Shown: positions 11,714-21,700 of the stretch, in pieces
Position numbering within the stretch: the stretch's first letter is position 1
Layout of the letters: every line of letters starts with the position of its first letter
DNA from: Macrophomina tecta
Lineage: Eukaryota; Ascomycota; Dothideomycetes; Botryosphaeriales; Botryosphaeriaceae
DNA: 64,000 bases
Direction of reading: 5' to 3'
NCBI GenBank assembly: GCA_024180945.1
Contig: JAKSGN010000003.1
Location: 3,658,001-3,722,000 of the forward strand
Notes under the pieces: generated by a model
What the model was told of the DNA's origin: nothing
The model's database searches: none
What the model saw: only the letters and a program-made list of their open reading frames with translations
Position numbers and translations under genes: made by a program

Positions 11714-13559
11714 GCCAGGGTACTTGAGGACGTTTCGCTTTCAACTGTACAAAAAACAAATCAAAAGTAGATAAATTTATTAAACGCTTTCTGAAGACCA
11801 CCCCTTTTTCTGCCAAGTGTCACGAAGCCAAATGACGCCTGATCGGGCTTGCTTATTTATTTTCATGCTGTTCTTTGTAAGGCGGCCGGGGGGAGCTCAA
11901 GTCATGAATCCTATATCCGGGCTGTGCAACACTCCAAGTCCGGCTTAATTGTCCGTATTTACGTGATGGCCGACGCGGCAGTATTACGTGAAACAAGTGT
12001 ACAACGCATTGCCCTCGCTGCTTGAGATGCTCACGATGCTCGAACAAGCCGGGTTGTCTCGCGCAAGCTCAGTGTTGGCTCACCGCTTCTGCAAAGCCGC
12101 GTCACCGCGGGAGTGGCGATGCTCTACCAGCGTCTTGGCAAAAGGGGCGATGCGATACTTCCCTGGCGCGGGCGCAGCAGTTCGTCTTGAAGGCGGAATA
12201 AGCCATCTATCGCCGGTGCTCGGATCCACCCGGAAGCAGCTTGGCCGGTCCTCTTAGCATCATACGATCGGAGCTTTTGTTTGTGTCCTCAGAAAACATG
12301 TGTGCTTGGCGAGGCGGAGGCCCTGGTGGCCGCACTCGGCGATGATTGCCTCCGAAGAAGTGCCAGGACCTTTATCTTCGTATACAATATACATATTCGG
12401 CTGCAAAAAGTCTGTGGTTGCACAAAACGCCTTACCATCATAGAACATGAAAATGGCGATAATGGTACTTTCTTTGCTTTCGTGAACGTGGCTTTGAAAA
12501 TTCAAGATACGATGAGGCGAGGAGAGCAGAAGATTTATTGTTGGGGGCATACAAACTGGGTGCGCAGTCTTCTCATGGTCTTCAAGGGGACGAGCAAAAC
12601 AGTGTACCGGCTCTCACAACGATCGGATACACACATTCCCCTCATGACCTCGGTTCTAGATAAGCATCGCACTTCGGCGGTAAAGAAGGGTTTCGATGAC
12701 GCCCTCAGAATCAAGGACTGTATGGCCTATGACAGGACCGCTGTGTGCACACCTCACTCAATTGCGACCGGTACCTGCTTCGGAGACAGTTTATAAGCAA
12801 AAGATGACCCGCGCGACACAAATGTTCAAATCAAATGCATTGGTCTTGTCTGAGCAATCGTATATCTCTCCAGACACGGATTCCTTCACCGGTGTTCCCT
12901 TCCGTCTCGTGAGCAAAACACGTACTGGGCCCACGAGATGGCAGCGTTGGGGTGGCGAGCTGAGTGCCAGAAATCGAGCATGGAACCCTCCAATCAGAAC
13001 CCCCGCACGCCGCAGTTGCCCGGCGATGAGCAACGAGCGGTCCATCTGAACTGAAGGCCGGCTCCCCCCACCCTCAATTGATGATATCTTGTCCTTCGCC
13101 ATATGAGTCATATCTAGGCGGCGCTTCCATGCCACTCAGCACCGGTACGAACTGCGCCGAGATTGCAAAGGTGTACGTTCATGTTCTCTCTTGCCCAAAC
13201 CACACACCTGAAGCTCATTGTTGTAGTTGGGATAAGGTTGCAGCGATGAGCCCAAACACGAGACAATGCTTGGCTTCTCCACATGGAGTTTCCGACTTTT
13301 GCTTATTGTGGGGGAGTGTGGGGAAAGAAAGGCGGGTTTGCAGGGTGCGCACACATCCGACGCACCCCCGGCTCCCGAACCCGGTACGACGCGGAGAGCT
13401 TCACGTACAGCAGTACTAGGGAAAGGCTGATGCCTTGCTTAATTATGCTGATGATGTGTAGTCTAAGAGTTTTCATCAAAGAGCACTCCTCGCTTCGCTG
13501 TGCCGCTGTTCTTTTTTTTTTTTTTTTTTGGAAGACTTCCCAAAAACTGAACGATTAAC
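11714..13559. other. Gene-poor interval
   Basis: No supported gene. An open frame at 12281-12796 (171 codons) has no recognisable motif, and overlapping frames exist on the other strand. A T18 tract lies at 13512-13529. Confidence 0.45.
13512..13529. repeat. Poly(T) tract, 18 bases
   Basis: An uninterrupted run of 18 T, 30 bases beyond the 3' end of the SDR relic. Confidence 0.9.
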
Positions 13560-14465
13560 TCATAAAGGCTCTTGGTCGCAATCTCCTCGGAACTGGAGAC
13601 AATATGCCCCCAGGTGCTGCTCGCATTCGAAGTGCCTTCCCTTCAGTACCTTGCCTCTACCTGCGGTAAGAAAAACATACGTTTGACCGCAAAGCGCCGG
13701 ATGGCACCGGAAATTGTTTGCGAATTTCGCGTAAGCGTCCGCTATATCTGGGCGCAACGCAGAGACATCGGGATCGAGAGGTGTTTGCATATTTGTCCTT
13801 GCGGCACCTGGATGGATTGCGGAGAACATAATGTCATGAAAGTCATCTAAGTCCGCCTCGAGCTGCAAACATCCCGTTGCGCGCACTAGCCCAGCTTTTG
13901 CTGTTGCGTAGTTCGCCCCGAGCGGGGTGTTGACCGTCGCGGACCGTGACGCCATATTTATTACCGTCCCTCATCGCCTCTTTCAAAAGTGGGAAAGCGC
14001 CAAATGGGTCCCAAAAAAAAAAAAAAAAAAGAAAAAAGTGGCTAGTGTGTATCATTAGAATGCCAGCATTCCGATTCCAAGTTCGCTACCTACTGCTTTC
14101 AAATTCAACTCGACCATGGACCAAAACGCTTCAAAGGTCTGCATGTGAAGAAGCCTATCGTTCGTTCTACGCGGACAGTGAACTAAGCATCTGAATCCCA
14201 GTATATCTTGGACCTAGCCGCCGGCGTTGTTTACCAGGACATTTACTTGGCGGAAATCATTCAGAATACTCTCCACCGTCATGCACGATGCGGCCTCTTG
14301 GGTGACGTCGCAGAAATAACTACGAACCTGAACAACTGCCTCTTCAAATTTGGCCAGCACCTTGATGAGACGGTCCTGTGCTGCTGGGACATCGACAAGC
14401 GCTAGCCGTGCTCCCGCTGTTGCGAGCGCGATCGACTGCCCTGCCTCTAATCCGCCTACTCCCCC
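13560..14465 (-). pseudogene. Decayed SDR (classical oxidoreductase) relic
   Basis: The minus strand shows, in order: GGVGGLEAGQSIALATAGARLALVDV (cofactor region, 14463 downward), VRSYFCDVTQEA, VLVNNAGG followed at once by an in-frame TAG (14216-14214), then FEAFWSMVELNLKA. An A/T-rich insert with an 18-base homopolymer follows (14013-14030), then FPLLKEAMRDG. A one-base frame change near 13960 leads into INMASRSATV, the active-site segment ANYATAKAGLV, IHPGAARTNM and QTYVFLTAGRG. The order and spacing are those of a classical SDR of the 3-oxoacyl-reductase or levodione-reductase kind. The stop, the frameshift and the missing first beta strand show it cannot encode a full enzyme. Confidence 0.72.
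14013..14030. repeat. Poly(A) tract, 18 bases
   Basis: An uninterrupted run of 18 A followed by GAAAAAAG, inside the SDR relic. Confidence 0.9.
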
Positions 14466-14913
14466 TTATGTTTATTGGTGCATACAACTTCGCACAAAAG
14501 TCCCAACAACCAGTATTGTTACTTATACTGACCAGTAACTACCCAAACCTTGTTCAGTATGGATCCCCGTAGATTCTTCTGGTTTATGGTGTTGTAGACC
14601 TCGGTGTGGAGAGTGGGCTGTCCTGTTCCGCTTATGATGCCCTGGTTGGTGTAAATTGCGCATTCGATCTTGCTTCAGCTTCGGAACACATATGCAGTGA
14701 TAGTGTTTTGTAAAAAGCGTCGCGAATGCGCTTTAAAACAAAAACAACAGGGCATCCTGCTGGTAGCCGGACAATTGTTAACCCCACCAACGAAGACCCA
14801 AATACGTGCCCCGCAACTATTGCATATATTCGTTAAAATCAAAGAACCATGCTTTGATAGAAAAAAGTAATCCGCGAATTGGACGAGCGAATGAGAAAAA
14901 GAAATAAAAAAAA

Positions 14914-14914
<1 letters not shown>

Positions 14915-14951
<37 letters not shown>
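14915..14951. repeat. (CA)n microsatellite
   Basis: About 18 perfect CA units, ending 13 bases beyond the stop codon of the beta-lactamase-family gene, inside its likely 3' UTR or terminator. Confidence 0.95.
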
Positions 14952-14954
<3 letters not shown>

Positions 14955-14964
14955 CTGTCCCACT

Positions 14965-16453
14965 CTAGGCTGCAACTCTCAGCGCATCTGCAGCAGCATA
15001 AACCGCTTTCTCAAAGCTGTTAAGCAGCTTGACTGTCTTCTCATCACCGCAAGGGAGCATGTGCATAGCCTGAAGCCCAGCAACCCCACTGTCACGATCA
15101 ATCCACTGCATGAAAGCTGTCAGCCAAGCGATTGTGGGTTCGGCACATAGCGGTTGCGAGAAAACTCACAAAATAGTAGTTTCGAAAGCCAGACCACGCG
15201 ATGGATCCCTTCCTGCGCCCGCCCGGCAGATCCTCCATGTTCAGCGCACCGCCCAGGCCGTACTGGATCTCCGTCCCTCGTGGGATACCACAGAGCGCTC
15301 CAGGGTCCACAGTCTCCATGCTTTCGAGCCCGTTTGCCGTCTTGAGCTGCGGCTTGAAAATCTCTCGGATCATTTCCTGGCTCAGAATACGCGGATCCTC
15401 CCGCAGGATTGCCGCATAGATTTCGAGAAGGTCGGCGGCCGTGGCTGAGAGTCCTCCGCCTCCAAAGTCATCCAGGGTAGGCTTGGACGGATCGGGGATC
15501 TCTTGGAGAGAACCAGAAGCTGTGCGCTGAAATGTTTTGGCGAGGCGCGAGAGGTGTGCGGGATGCTGGTCGATGTGGAAAAGGGTATCCGTGAGACCGA
15601 GGGGGGCGAATATGTGTTGATCCATGTATTCTGCCAGCTTCATGTTCGTCACGCTCTCGATCTACGGAGACAATCAGCTGCGGAATGTCGGGGCAGGAGC
15701 GGTTGCGAGGAAAGGCCTACCATCAGGCCGGCCCAATCCATGCCGGGGGAGTACATCCATTTTGTGCCTGGTTCCTCCACCAGGAAAGGCTCATATGCTT
15801 CTTTCTACAGTTGAGTCGTAAGCTATCAATATCGAAGCTGCAGGGAGATGACACCGAAACGCACGACAGTGACAGGATAAGGTCACGGCCCGCGGAGCTC
15901 CTGATACTTCTGGAGCGTCTTATTCTCAAACGCGTATGCAATGCCGCTAGAGTGAGAGAGCAGCCTCCTACTCGATCAAAATCAGCATTGCTTCTCAAAG
16001 AAACGTGACCCCAGGATGAGGCACCGCAGAGTGACTGCGCTCTTCGCAGGCACCAGAATTGGTTGATCGCTCGCGTCAACCCCCGTCAAGATCTTCGGGT
16101 CCTTCCACTCCGACAAGACTTCACCAATGGGGCCATCAAGGCTCAGTAAGCCTTTTTCGACGCATTGCAAAGCGGCAATAGTGGTAATGAACTTGGTCGA
16201 AGAAGCGATCGTCCACATCGAGTCGACAGTATCCGACGGGTCAGCATTGCGCCCGGGCTGCGAGTCATCTCCGAAACATCTCAGGTACTTGAAGCTATCT
16301 TCAAGGCTATCAGCACACCACAGCCTGGCTAGTTCCGTGCCGCCCTGGCGTACCGGAGCGGTTGATTGCATCAAAGGTTACGCGAGACAGCGGCTTCGGG
16401 TCCGGCTCGGTTGGGTTGAGGAACGTTGCAACGGTTTTGTGGAAGGAATCCAT
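14965..16453 (-). CDS. Beta-lactamase-family serine hydrolase/transesterase, one apparent frame break
   Basis: Exons on the minus strand: 16453-16354, 16298-16025, 15967 to about 15886, about 15800-15721, 15661-15170 and 15105-14965. The family (class C beta-lactamase fold; fungal members include LovD-type acyltransferases and EstB-type esterases) uses a Ser-x-x-Lys nucleophile, here S66-S-T-K69 in IASSTKFITTIAALQ. LLSHSSGIAYAF is the conserved TH/SH-SSG segment, and the Tyr of YSPGMDWAGLM is the second catalytic motif. The C-terminal part (DFGGGGLSATAADLLEIY, QYGLGGALN) is normal. Five splice junctions join in frame. Between ELRGP and YEPFLVEEPGTKW (15897-15785), the only good donor (GTGACC) and the available acceptors differ by one base in phase. 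This implies a one-base indel, perhaps in the AAA of GTAGAAAGAAG. There is no signal peptide. Function is probably esterase or transesterase; substrate unknown. Confidence 0.8.
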
Positions 16454-16566
16454 GACGATCGATAGCTTTGAGAAGATGCCAGGCTGAGGGCTCCCCAAAT
16501 CTCAGCCCACTCAGTCTATATGTTGTTGATATTCTGTTCACGAGACTGGCCGAATAAGGAGTCAGC

Positions 16567-16700
16567 CAATGCGGTGTCGCGCATTAAGGTGTCGCTTCCC
16601 TCGGTGTCCCACATTGTACTCTTGGCACTCTCCCCGGTCGCTCCATGCGGTGTGTGCGGAGCGGTGTTATGAATGGCCACATTAAAAGGGTACCGCATTG
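16567..16700. repeat. 134-bp segment with 9-bp terminal inverted repeats (MITE-like)
   Basis: CAATGCGGT at 16567-16575 is the exact reverse complement of ACCGCATTG at 16692-16700. Inside, AATGCG-GTGTCG-CGCATT forms a small hairpin, and GGTGT recurs at least five times. No clear target-site duplication is visible, so a mobile-element origin is only suggested. Confidence 0.3.
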
Positions 16701-17470
16701 CTCCATCCAGTGTTCCCCAATTTCTGCTGAAAACAAGTGACAGCGGACGCTCTTTCTGAATTTTAGCGGAATGATGTAGGAACTGATTGTTTCTTCAGCC
16801 ACTAAAGTGGCAAAGCCTTGAGTACAGCAGCGGGGGTGATATGGGATGGCATAATCGGTGTTACCACAGTCGTACTTCTCGAGTTCCAGAGTAACGACAT
16901 AGCACTGTTTTCAGGGGAATTGAATGACATAATCTACACGTAATACAAGGATGAGATAGCTTGTAGAGATTATGCCCACAGTGTGTGCTCAACTATGGAG
17001 TACAAACCAAATAGCGTTTGAGAGTGTTTGAACGCAATAATTATCCCTCAAAGGCACTATACTACATTCGGACACTCTCATTCGGGCTATCTCCTGCCGC
17101 ACGCACGTTCGTCTTCAAACAGAGACCAACGCCAGAAAAATCTGACTGAGTTTGCACTGCGTTCTTTGGGACTATTACACCTAACGTGCCTCACAGAAAC
17201 AACATACGGCCCTTTTTTCCTTTTTCCTTTTTATTTTTTGAAATTCGTACGCATGTTGGCAGGGAAGATGCGCAAAAGCCTATTCATCTCGGCTTTCCTA
17301 TCTCTTAGCAGCTCCACAGCTACAGTGATGAGTTGTTTCGAAACGGGTCTTATTTTTCGTAGCTCTACAATATTTCCTCGTAATAAGGCGCCGGAAGCGG
17401 AGACACTTGTTGGCGCTTCATGTCTACGCTATTTTAGGGCGGTGATGTTGCCCGAAACATGAGCTAATCG

Positions 17471-17489
17471 TGCCCGCGGCCCGCGGGCA
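17471..17489. repeat. 19-base perfect palindrome
   Basis: TGCCCGCGG and CCGCGGGCA flank a single C, a very GC-rich inverted repeat able to form a tight hairpin or a dimeric binding site. It lies in non-coding DNA. Confidence 0.5.
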
Positions 17490-18397
17490 ACACCACGCAG
17501 GGCTTCTAATGCCCGCTTAAGCTTTTATCAAGGGTCGCCACTGCATCCCATACGCCGCCCAAGCGCCCCGATCTGCTGTTAGCTACATCCGCCGAACCAG
17601 GTAGCTGCTAGGGCCCCCTCACCCACGCTTTTATGTCCACTAAGCCAAGGGGTGGAGATCCAGCGGCACACTCTGGCTGCTGGCCTTCGATTCACCAGCG
17701 GCTTTCACTCCGACAATTGATTTCTTCAATAAAGCAGGCCGAAGCATCCCTACGGTTGATTTTCCTCCTTCCGGCGTAACGCGTCATAGTCGTCCTTGTA
17801 TATCCATGCACCTATCCGACAAACGAAACTCCCTCTGCGACAATCACATATCCCTTCATCCCACGTGAACGCCCAACTCTGCTCTTTACTTGAAATAGAG
17901 TTTTCAACCTAGAGTGCCCTTTCGGCCCGCCCCGGACAAATCGTCGGCCTGAAAGTGCTTGAGAGGCCTGAGCGGAAGATAGCCGCCCGCTGTTGCCGGA
18001 CATTGTTAGTTAGAGCAGCATCGTCCGCCTAATTATCGGCCGGCGCGATAGAGTTAATGGGATCGGGTGGGCTGCAGCTGAATTGGGCAACTGAATGTGT
18101 CATTCGCTGATAGTATATTTTTTTAGCTCTTATCCGAAGCTATCCTCCGTTATTCTGCAGCGAGTAGATCCAGAGTGCTGATCAGTCGTCTTGAGACGAA
18201 CTGCGCACTAAGGAGAGAAGTGATACAGGCAAATCTCACAGAAAATTGTAAACTGTTTTGGTTGCCGTGATCGCTGATAATTTTGCACAGCGTGCAGTAC
18301 CAGGTCCCGTGAAGGATACTCGGAACAAGACCCCACTTCTTCTCTGTCTGTGAATCTCCGAGGGCAATGTATGATCATATATGAATAAATGAATTAC

Positions 18398-20222
18398 CTA
18401 GTCAGTTAATGATCCTTTTGCCCTGGCCACACCCTTCACAGACGCAGCTGTCCGCGTCTTGCCCAAGTCCTCCATAGAGGTGGGCGGCGGGGAGGGCAGC
18501 CTGCTACTCCTCTTCTGCGCCCGCTGCCTGGCTGCGCGCGAGAATCTGTCAGAGAAGCGTGCCACAGCTCTCTTCGTGTCTGCCCACGCGTCCCTGCATT
18601 GGTCTCTTGAGGTGGCGACATATATCATACAGTTCCAAAAACCTTGGGTGGGCACGACCGCCGCGCAGGCCACCACTAGCCCAGGATTCGATTCACCGCC
18701 GTGGAAGGCCAGCCATACGCGGTTGACGGTCGCCGGTACCTGCGGGAAGGTCCATGTCAGTGCCTGCAGCTGTACTCTGTGAGCTTGGTCCTTACTTACC
18801 CACACAATGAACAATGCAACAAAGCAAAGGAACGCCACTTTCGCATAGCCCCACGCCGCGTCGTTTGCAACACCGTAAGGTGTGTGCAGTTTTTCCGGAT
18901 CTTGCTGATGCTGATACTGTTGCTGCTCAGAAGAAGATCCGCTGGACTCAATGCGGTCCAGGTCGGCAAAACGGGTGTCCAAGGCTTCAGCGGGGGGTGT
19001 GCCGGTGGTGATGGATGCTGTGGCGTAGTATCTGTTCAAGTCTCGGTCCGTCTGTTTGTTGTTCGAATATGGCCAAATGGCGGAATTGCAGCACGAGTTG
19101 CAGGTGTTTTTCTGGCCGGTGCTCACACAATGCGGGTTCTCTTGCTGTGGGGGGTGCACTGGAGGTGGCGTACTGAGCTGTCTCGTGGAGGAAAACGAGT
19201 TGCGAGCCTGGAATTGGCTGCTGCGGTCTGATTTGCACTGCTCTACATCCATCCTGTCGTTATCCCTTCTGTTAACATCTTCGCAGACGACTTCGATCTC
19301 TGTGACTCGCTGGATTCCATTATGGATGTTCGCCGTGAAGGGATTTCCTGTTCGAAGAAGTGGAATAGGCGGGTCGGACGAGTTACGACAAGAACGATTT
19401 GAGTTCCGGAGGAACGCACGCTGACGGAAGATTTCTCTGCCTGTTCGAAGATATATCGCAATCGTGAGGAGGATGGCGACCCTGGTATCGGTGAAGTGAG
19501 TTCCCCTCTTGACTTACTGATGGTATGGGCAAGGAGCTCCTTACCATACCGGTATGTAGAAAAAAGTAAAACGCAGCCATTCGTATCTCTGTGTACACCA
19601 GCACCAGAGCTGTGGGAGTCAGCGGAGCGGGTAAATATCGAGCGCGGGACTCACCCCTGCATTCCCGTATATACGAGGATTGAGTGGCGAAAGATCCAGC
19701 ATCAGATAAACAAAGCCGGGTAAGAGGAATATTCCGTAGTTGATGACCACGTATTTCATTTCAAGGCTTCGAAGGCTTCTAGCGTCGTATTTACTACTCT
19801 TGTGTCAATAAACAATGCTGCTGTTGCCTAGCTCCGAAACTCACCGAAAGAATGTGAGGTAGACATTTAAGGCCATCGCAAGCGTCCACATAGAGTCAGC
19901 TGGTGTAAATCTGCCCATACTGGTTAGCTGTAGCCCTCTGTGGATCGAAGACCGCTGTTATCTCTTACGTCTGCATAAAGAAGCCTTGGAATCGACATAG
20001 CCCTACAGTACCGCCGTGGCCCGGAATGGCGGAGATATTAATTATGGTCGCCACATTGCAAAGCATGTTGCCAAAAGAAGCGTAGATAATCAACCTGTTG
20101 ATGGGCTTCCGGAAGTAGGGAAAAGCGGCAAATGTGGTGATAGTAAAGATAATGCAAGCGATGGAAAGAATTGATGTTGCCCTGGCTACCTTCCCGTACT
20201 TGTGAAGTGCTTCATCGATCAT
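18398..20222 (-). CDS. Seven-transmembrane receptor, cAMP-receptor-like GPCR
   Basis: Six exons: 20222-19969, 19919-19845, 19778-19655, 19609-19545, 19481-18800 and 18739-18398. All five introns (45-66 bases) have good donors and keep phase, giving 513 residues. The family is the fungal cAMP-receptor-like/Git3-type GPCRs, plasma-membrane sensors coupled to G-alpha. Landmarks are PYFRKPINRLIIYASFGNML (TM1-TM2), LCRFQGFFMQ, FTPADSMWTLAMALNVYLTFF (TM3), NYGIFLLPGFVYLML (TM4), LWCWCTQRYEWLRFTFFYIPVWVAILLTIAIYLR (TM5), and FIVWVPATVNRVWLAFH (TM6-TM7 start). The loop between TM5 and TM6 is long (about 190 residues) and rich in Gln, Ser, Asn and Thr; the cytoplasmic tail is basic. The ATG at 20222 (MIDEALHKYGKVAR) puts about 13 residues before TM1; an upstream in-frame ATG at 20321 would add an unlikely hydrophobic stretch. 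Ligand unknown. Confidence 0.88.
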
Positions 20223-21309
20223 GATGAAGATGACGGCGTTCGAAAGAAGGGAAAGGGCGCGAGGGGTGAGGATCCGGAACCAGAGGGGGTGAGTACAGTT
20301 ACCATGGGCCAGTGTTCTCAAAGTTGTGCGGAAGGAAAGAAATGGCTCAGGTACCTGGTCGGCGTAGCGGCTAATGTGGGAGAGCGGGTAGCTCGTAAAC
20401 GGGCCAGCGGCAGGTTCTTAAGTGGCATGTATACGCGATGGCGACTAGCAGTCCGCGGACCGCCTTTGGAAAAAAAAGTCTCAAGCAGAAGCGCAAAGTC
20501 GACTCGCGCATGAATTGGTGCATTTCCAGGCGCATGGACTCGAGACCAATGGCATGGTGTATGAAATCAAGCCAAGCAAAAGGTGAAAGCGAGAGGGCAA
20601 ATCAGCCGAAGCGGAAGAGGCCGGACATCGACGATTCGCGTATCAGTGCGCCATCCGGGCCCAAACAAACTCAGGCTGAGGGTTGCGAGCCACGAGGCAG
20701 AAGGCGTTCCGGGGCACCTACTCTGAAGCTTGACGAGTCGTGGAGGGCCGAGAGAAGGGCCGGGCCCGTGGAGACGGCATGCGGAGTAGTTGCGTGGAAG
20801 TGTCTGGGTTGAGAAATGGAGTGATTATGTGGTAGGTTTAAGCTCCCCAACGGACCGAAAGGCGCGCAGCGATGGCCGCACTGCGCCTTGCCGTTTCAGG
20901 AGAATCTCAAAGTATGCGTGCTCGCTTATGTCTTTTCCGATGCTGTCGTCGCCAGTCTGCTGGCTTCACTGCCATCACTGCCTTCTCTCCGCTCACCCAC
21001 CCAGTGGACACTCACTTCCATCGCTCCGAGGCGGAAATGGAATTTCCAACTACCATAGACAGGATCTGCTACGGACCCTTTGTGTTACTTCCATTCACAA
21101 GTCCCCGGCAAGCGACAGGTGCGCATCATATCCCGTCCCTTTGACCAACACCACACCTTCAGGAGCCCTCTCCAACTGCCGCCTCGACACACTACAGCCT
21201 CTAGGTCTATAGTTACTGAAACCAGATACAATTTACCACTGTTTCAATTTCGCTGATCGACTTACTGAGCCGCGATGCCCGCCGTGCCGATCCAAGGCTT
21301 ATCTGCGTG
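20223..21309. other. Intergenic, GPCR promoter side
   Basis: No supported gene. Open frames here on the plus strand lack recognisable motifs. Confidence 0.45.
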
Positions 21310-21700
21310 CGAGGCAGTTGAGTATGAAAAGGGTACGAGGATATCGCTCAGTTCGCCAAGGCTGAATATGTATCGACGCTGCTGTATGTTGTTGGCTCTG
21401 CTCTGACCAAGATACCGACCTGATTGACATGCCTCCGCTCATTCCTTGGCCGCACGTCGAACACTTGGTTTTGCCGCGTTGCCACTGCTTGGTGCACCAA
21501 CACAGCCTTGAACTTCTGCTTTAACTCCATCTTCGCCTGCCACCCTGGTCCAGGATTTTGGACTAATACAGAGAACCGGAATGCGCCACCTTACAGCATC
21601 TGTTGGGGATGTTGGTGGCTTATGGTCGCCACGTACCTAGTGATTTTCCTCTGCGCCGGAACAAATCCTGCGCGTTCTAAAGCTCTCCGGCCAACAGCGT
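21310..21700 (+). pseudogene. Relic of a rhodopsin-domain (PTH11/SAT4-type) membrane protein
   Basis: One plus-strand frame reads YEDIAQFAKAEYVSTLLYVVGSALTKIP, then a TGA (about 21422-21424), then a fresh run through RVATAWCTNTALNFCFNSIF and ACHPGPGFWTNTE. The order matches the fungal rhodopsin-like domain: a TM segment with an LYV...LTKI motif, a TM ending F..IFxCxP, then a W-containing loop. Only about 110 residues of an expected 300-400 are seen, with an internal stop and no flanking exons found. I read it as a fragment of a dead gene; the family assignment is by pattern only. Confidence 0.42.

Larger units (their letters stand above)
16454..18397. other. Gene-poor interval with MITE-like and palindromic sequence
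   Basis: No supported gene lies between the beta-lactamase-family gene start and the GPCR 3' end. It contains an inverted-repeat-flanked segment (16567-16700) and a 19-base palindrome (17471-17489), listed separately. An open frame at 17028-17462 has no recognisable content. Confidence 0.45.

Noticed and set aside
12281..12796. 171-codon open frame in the 11.7-13.6 kb gap
   Set aside because: No motif, no splice context, unremarkable composition, and competing frames on the other strand.
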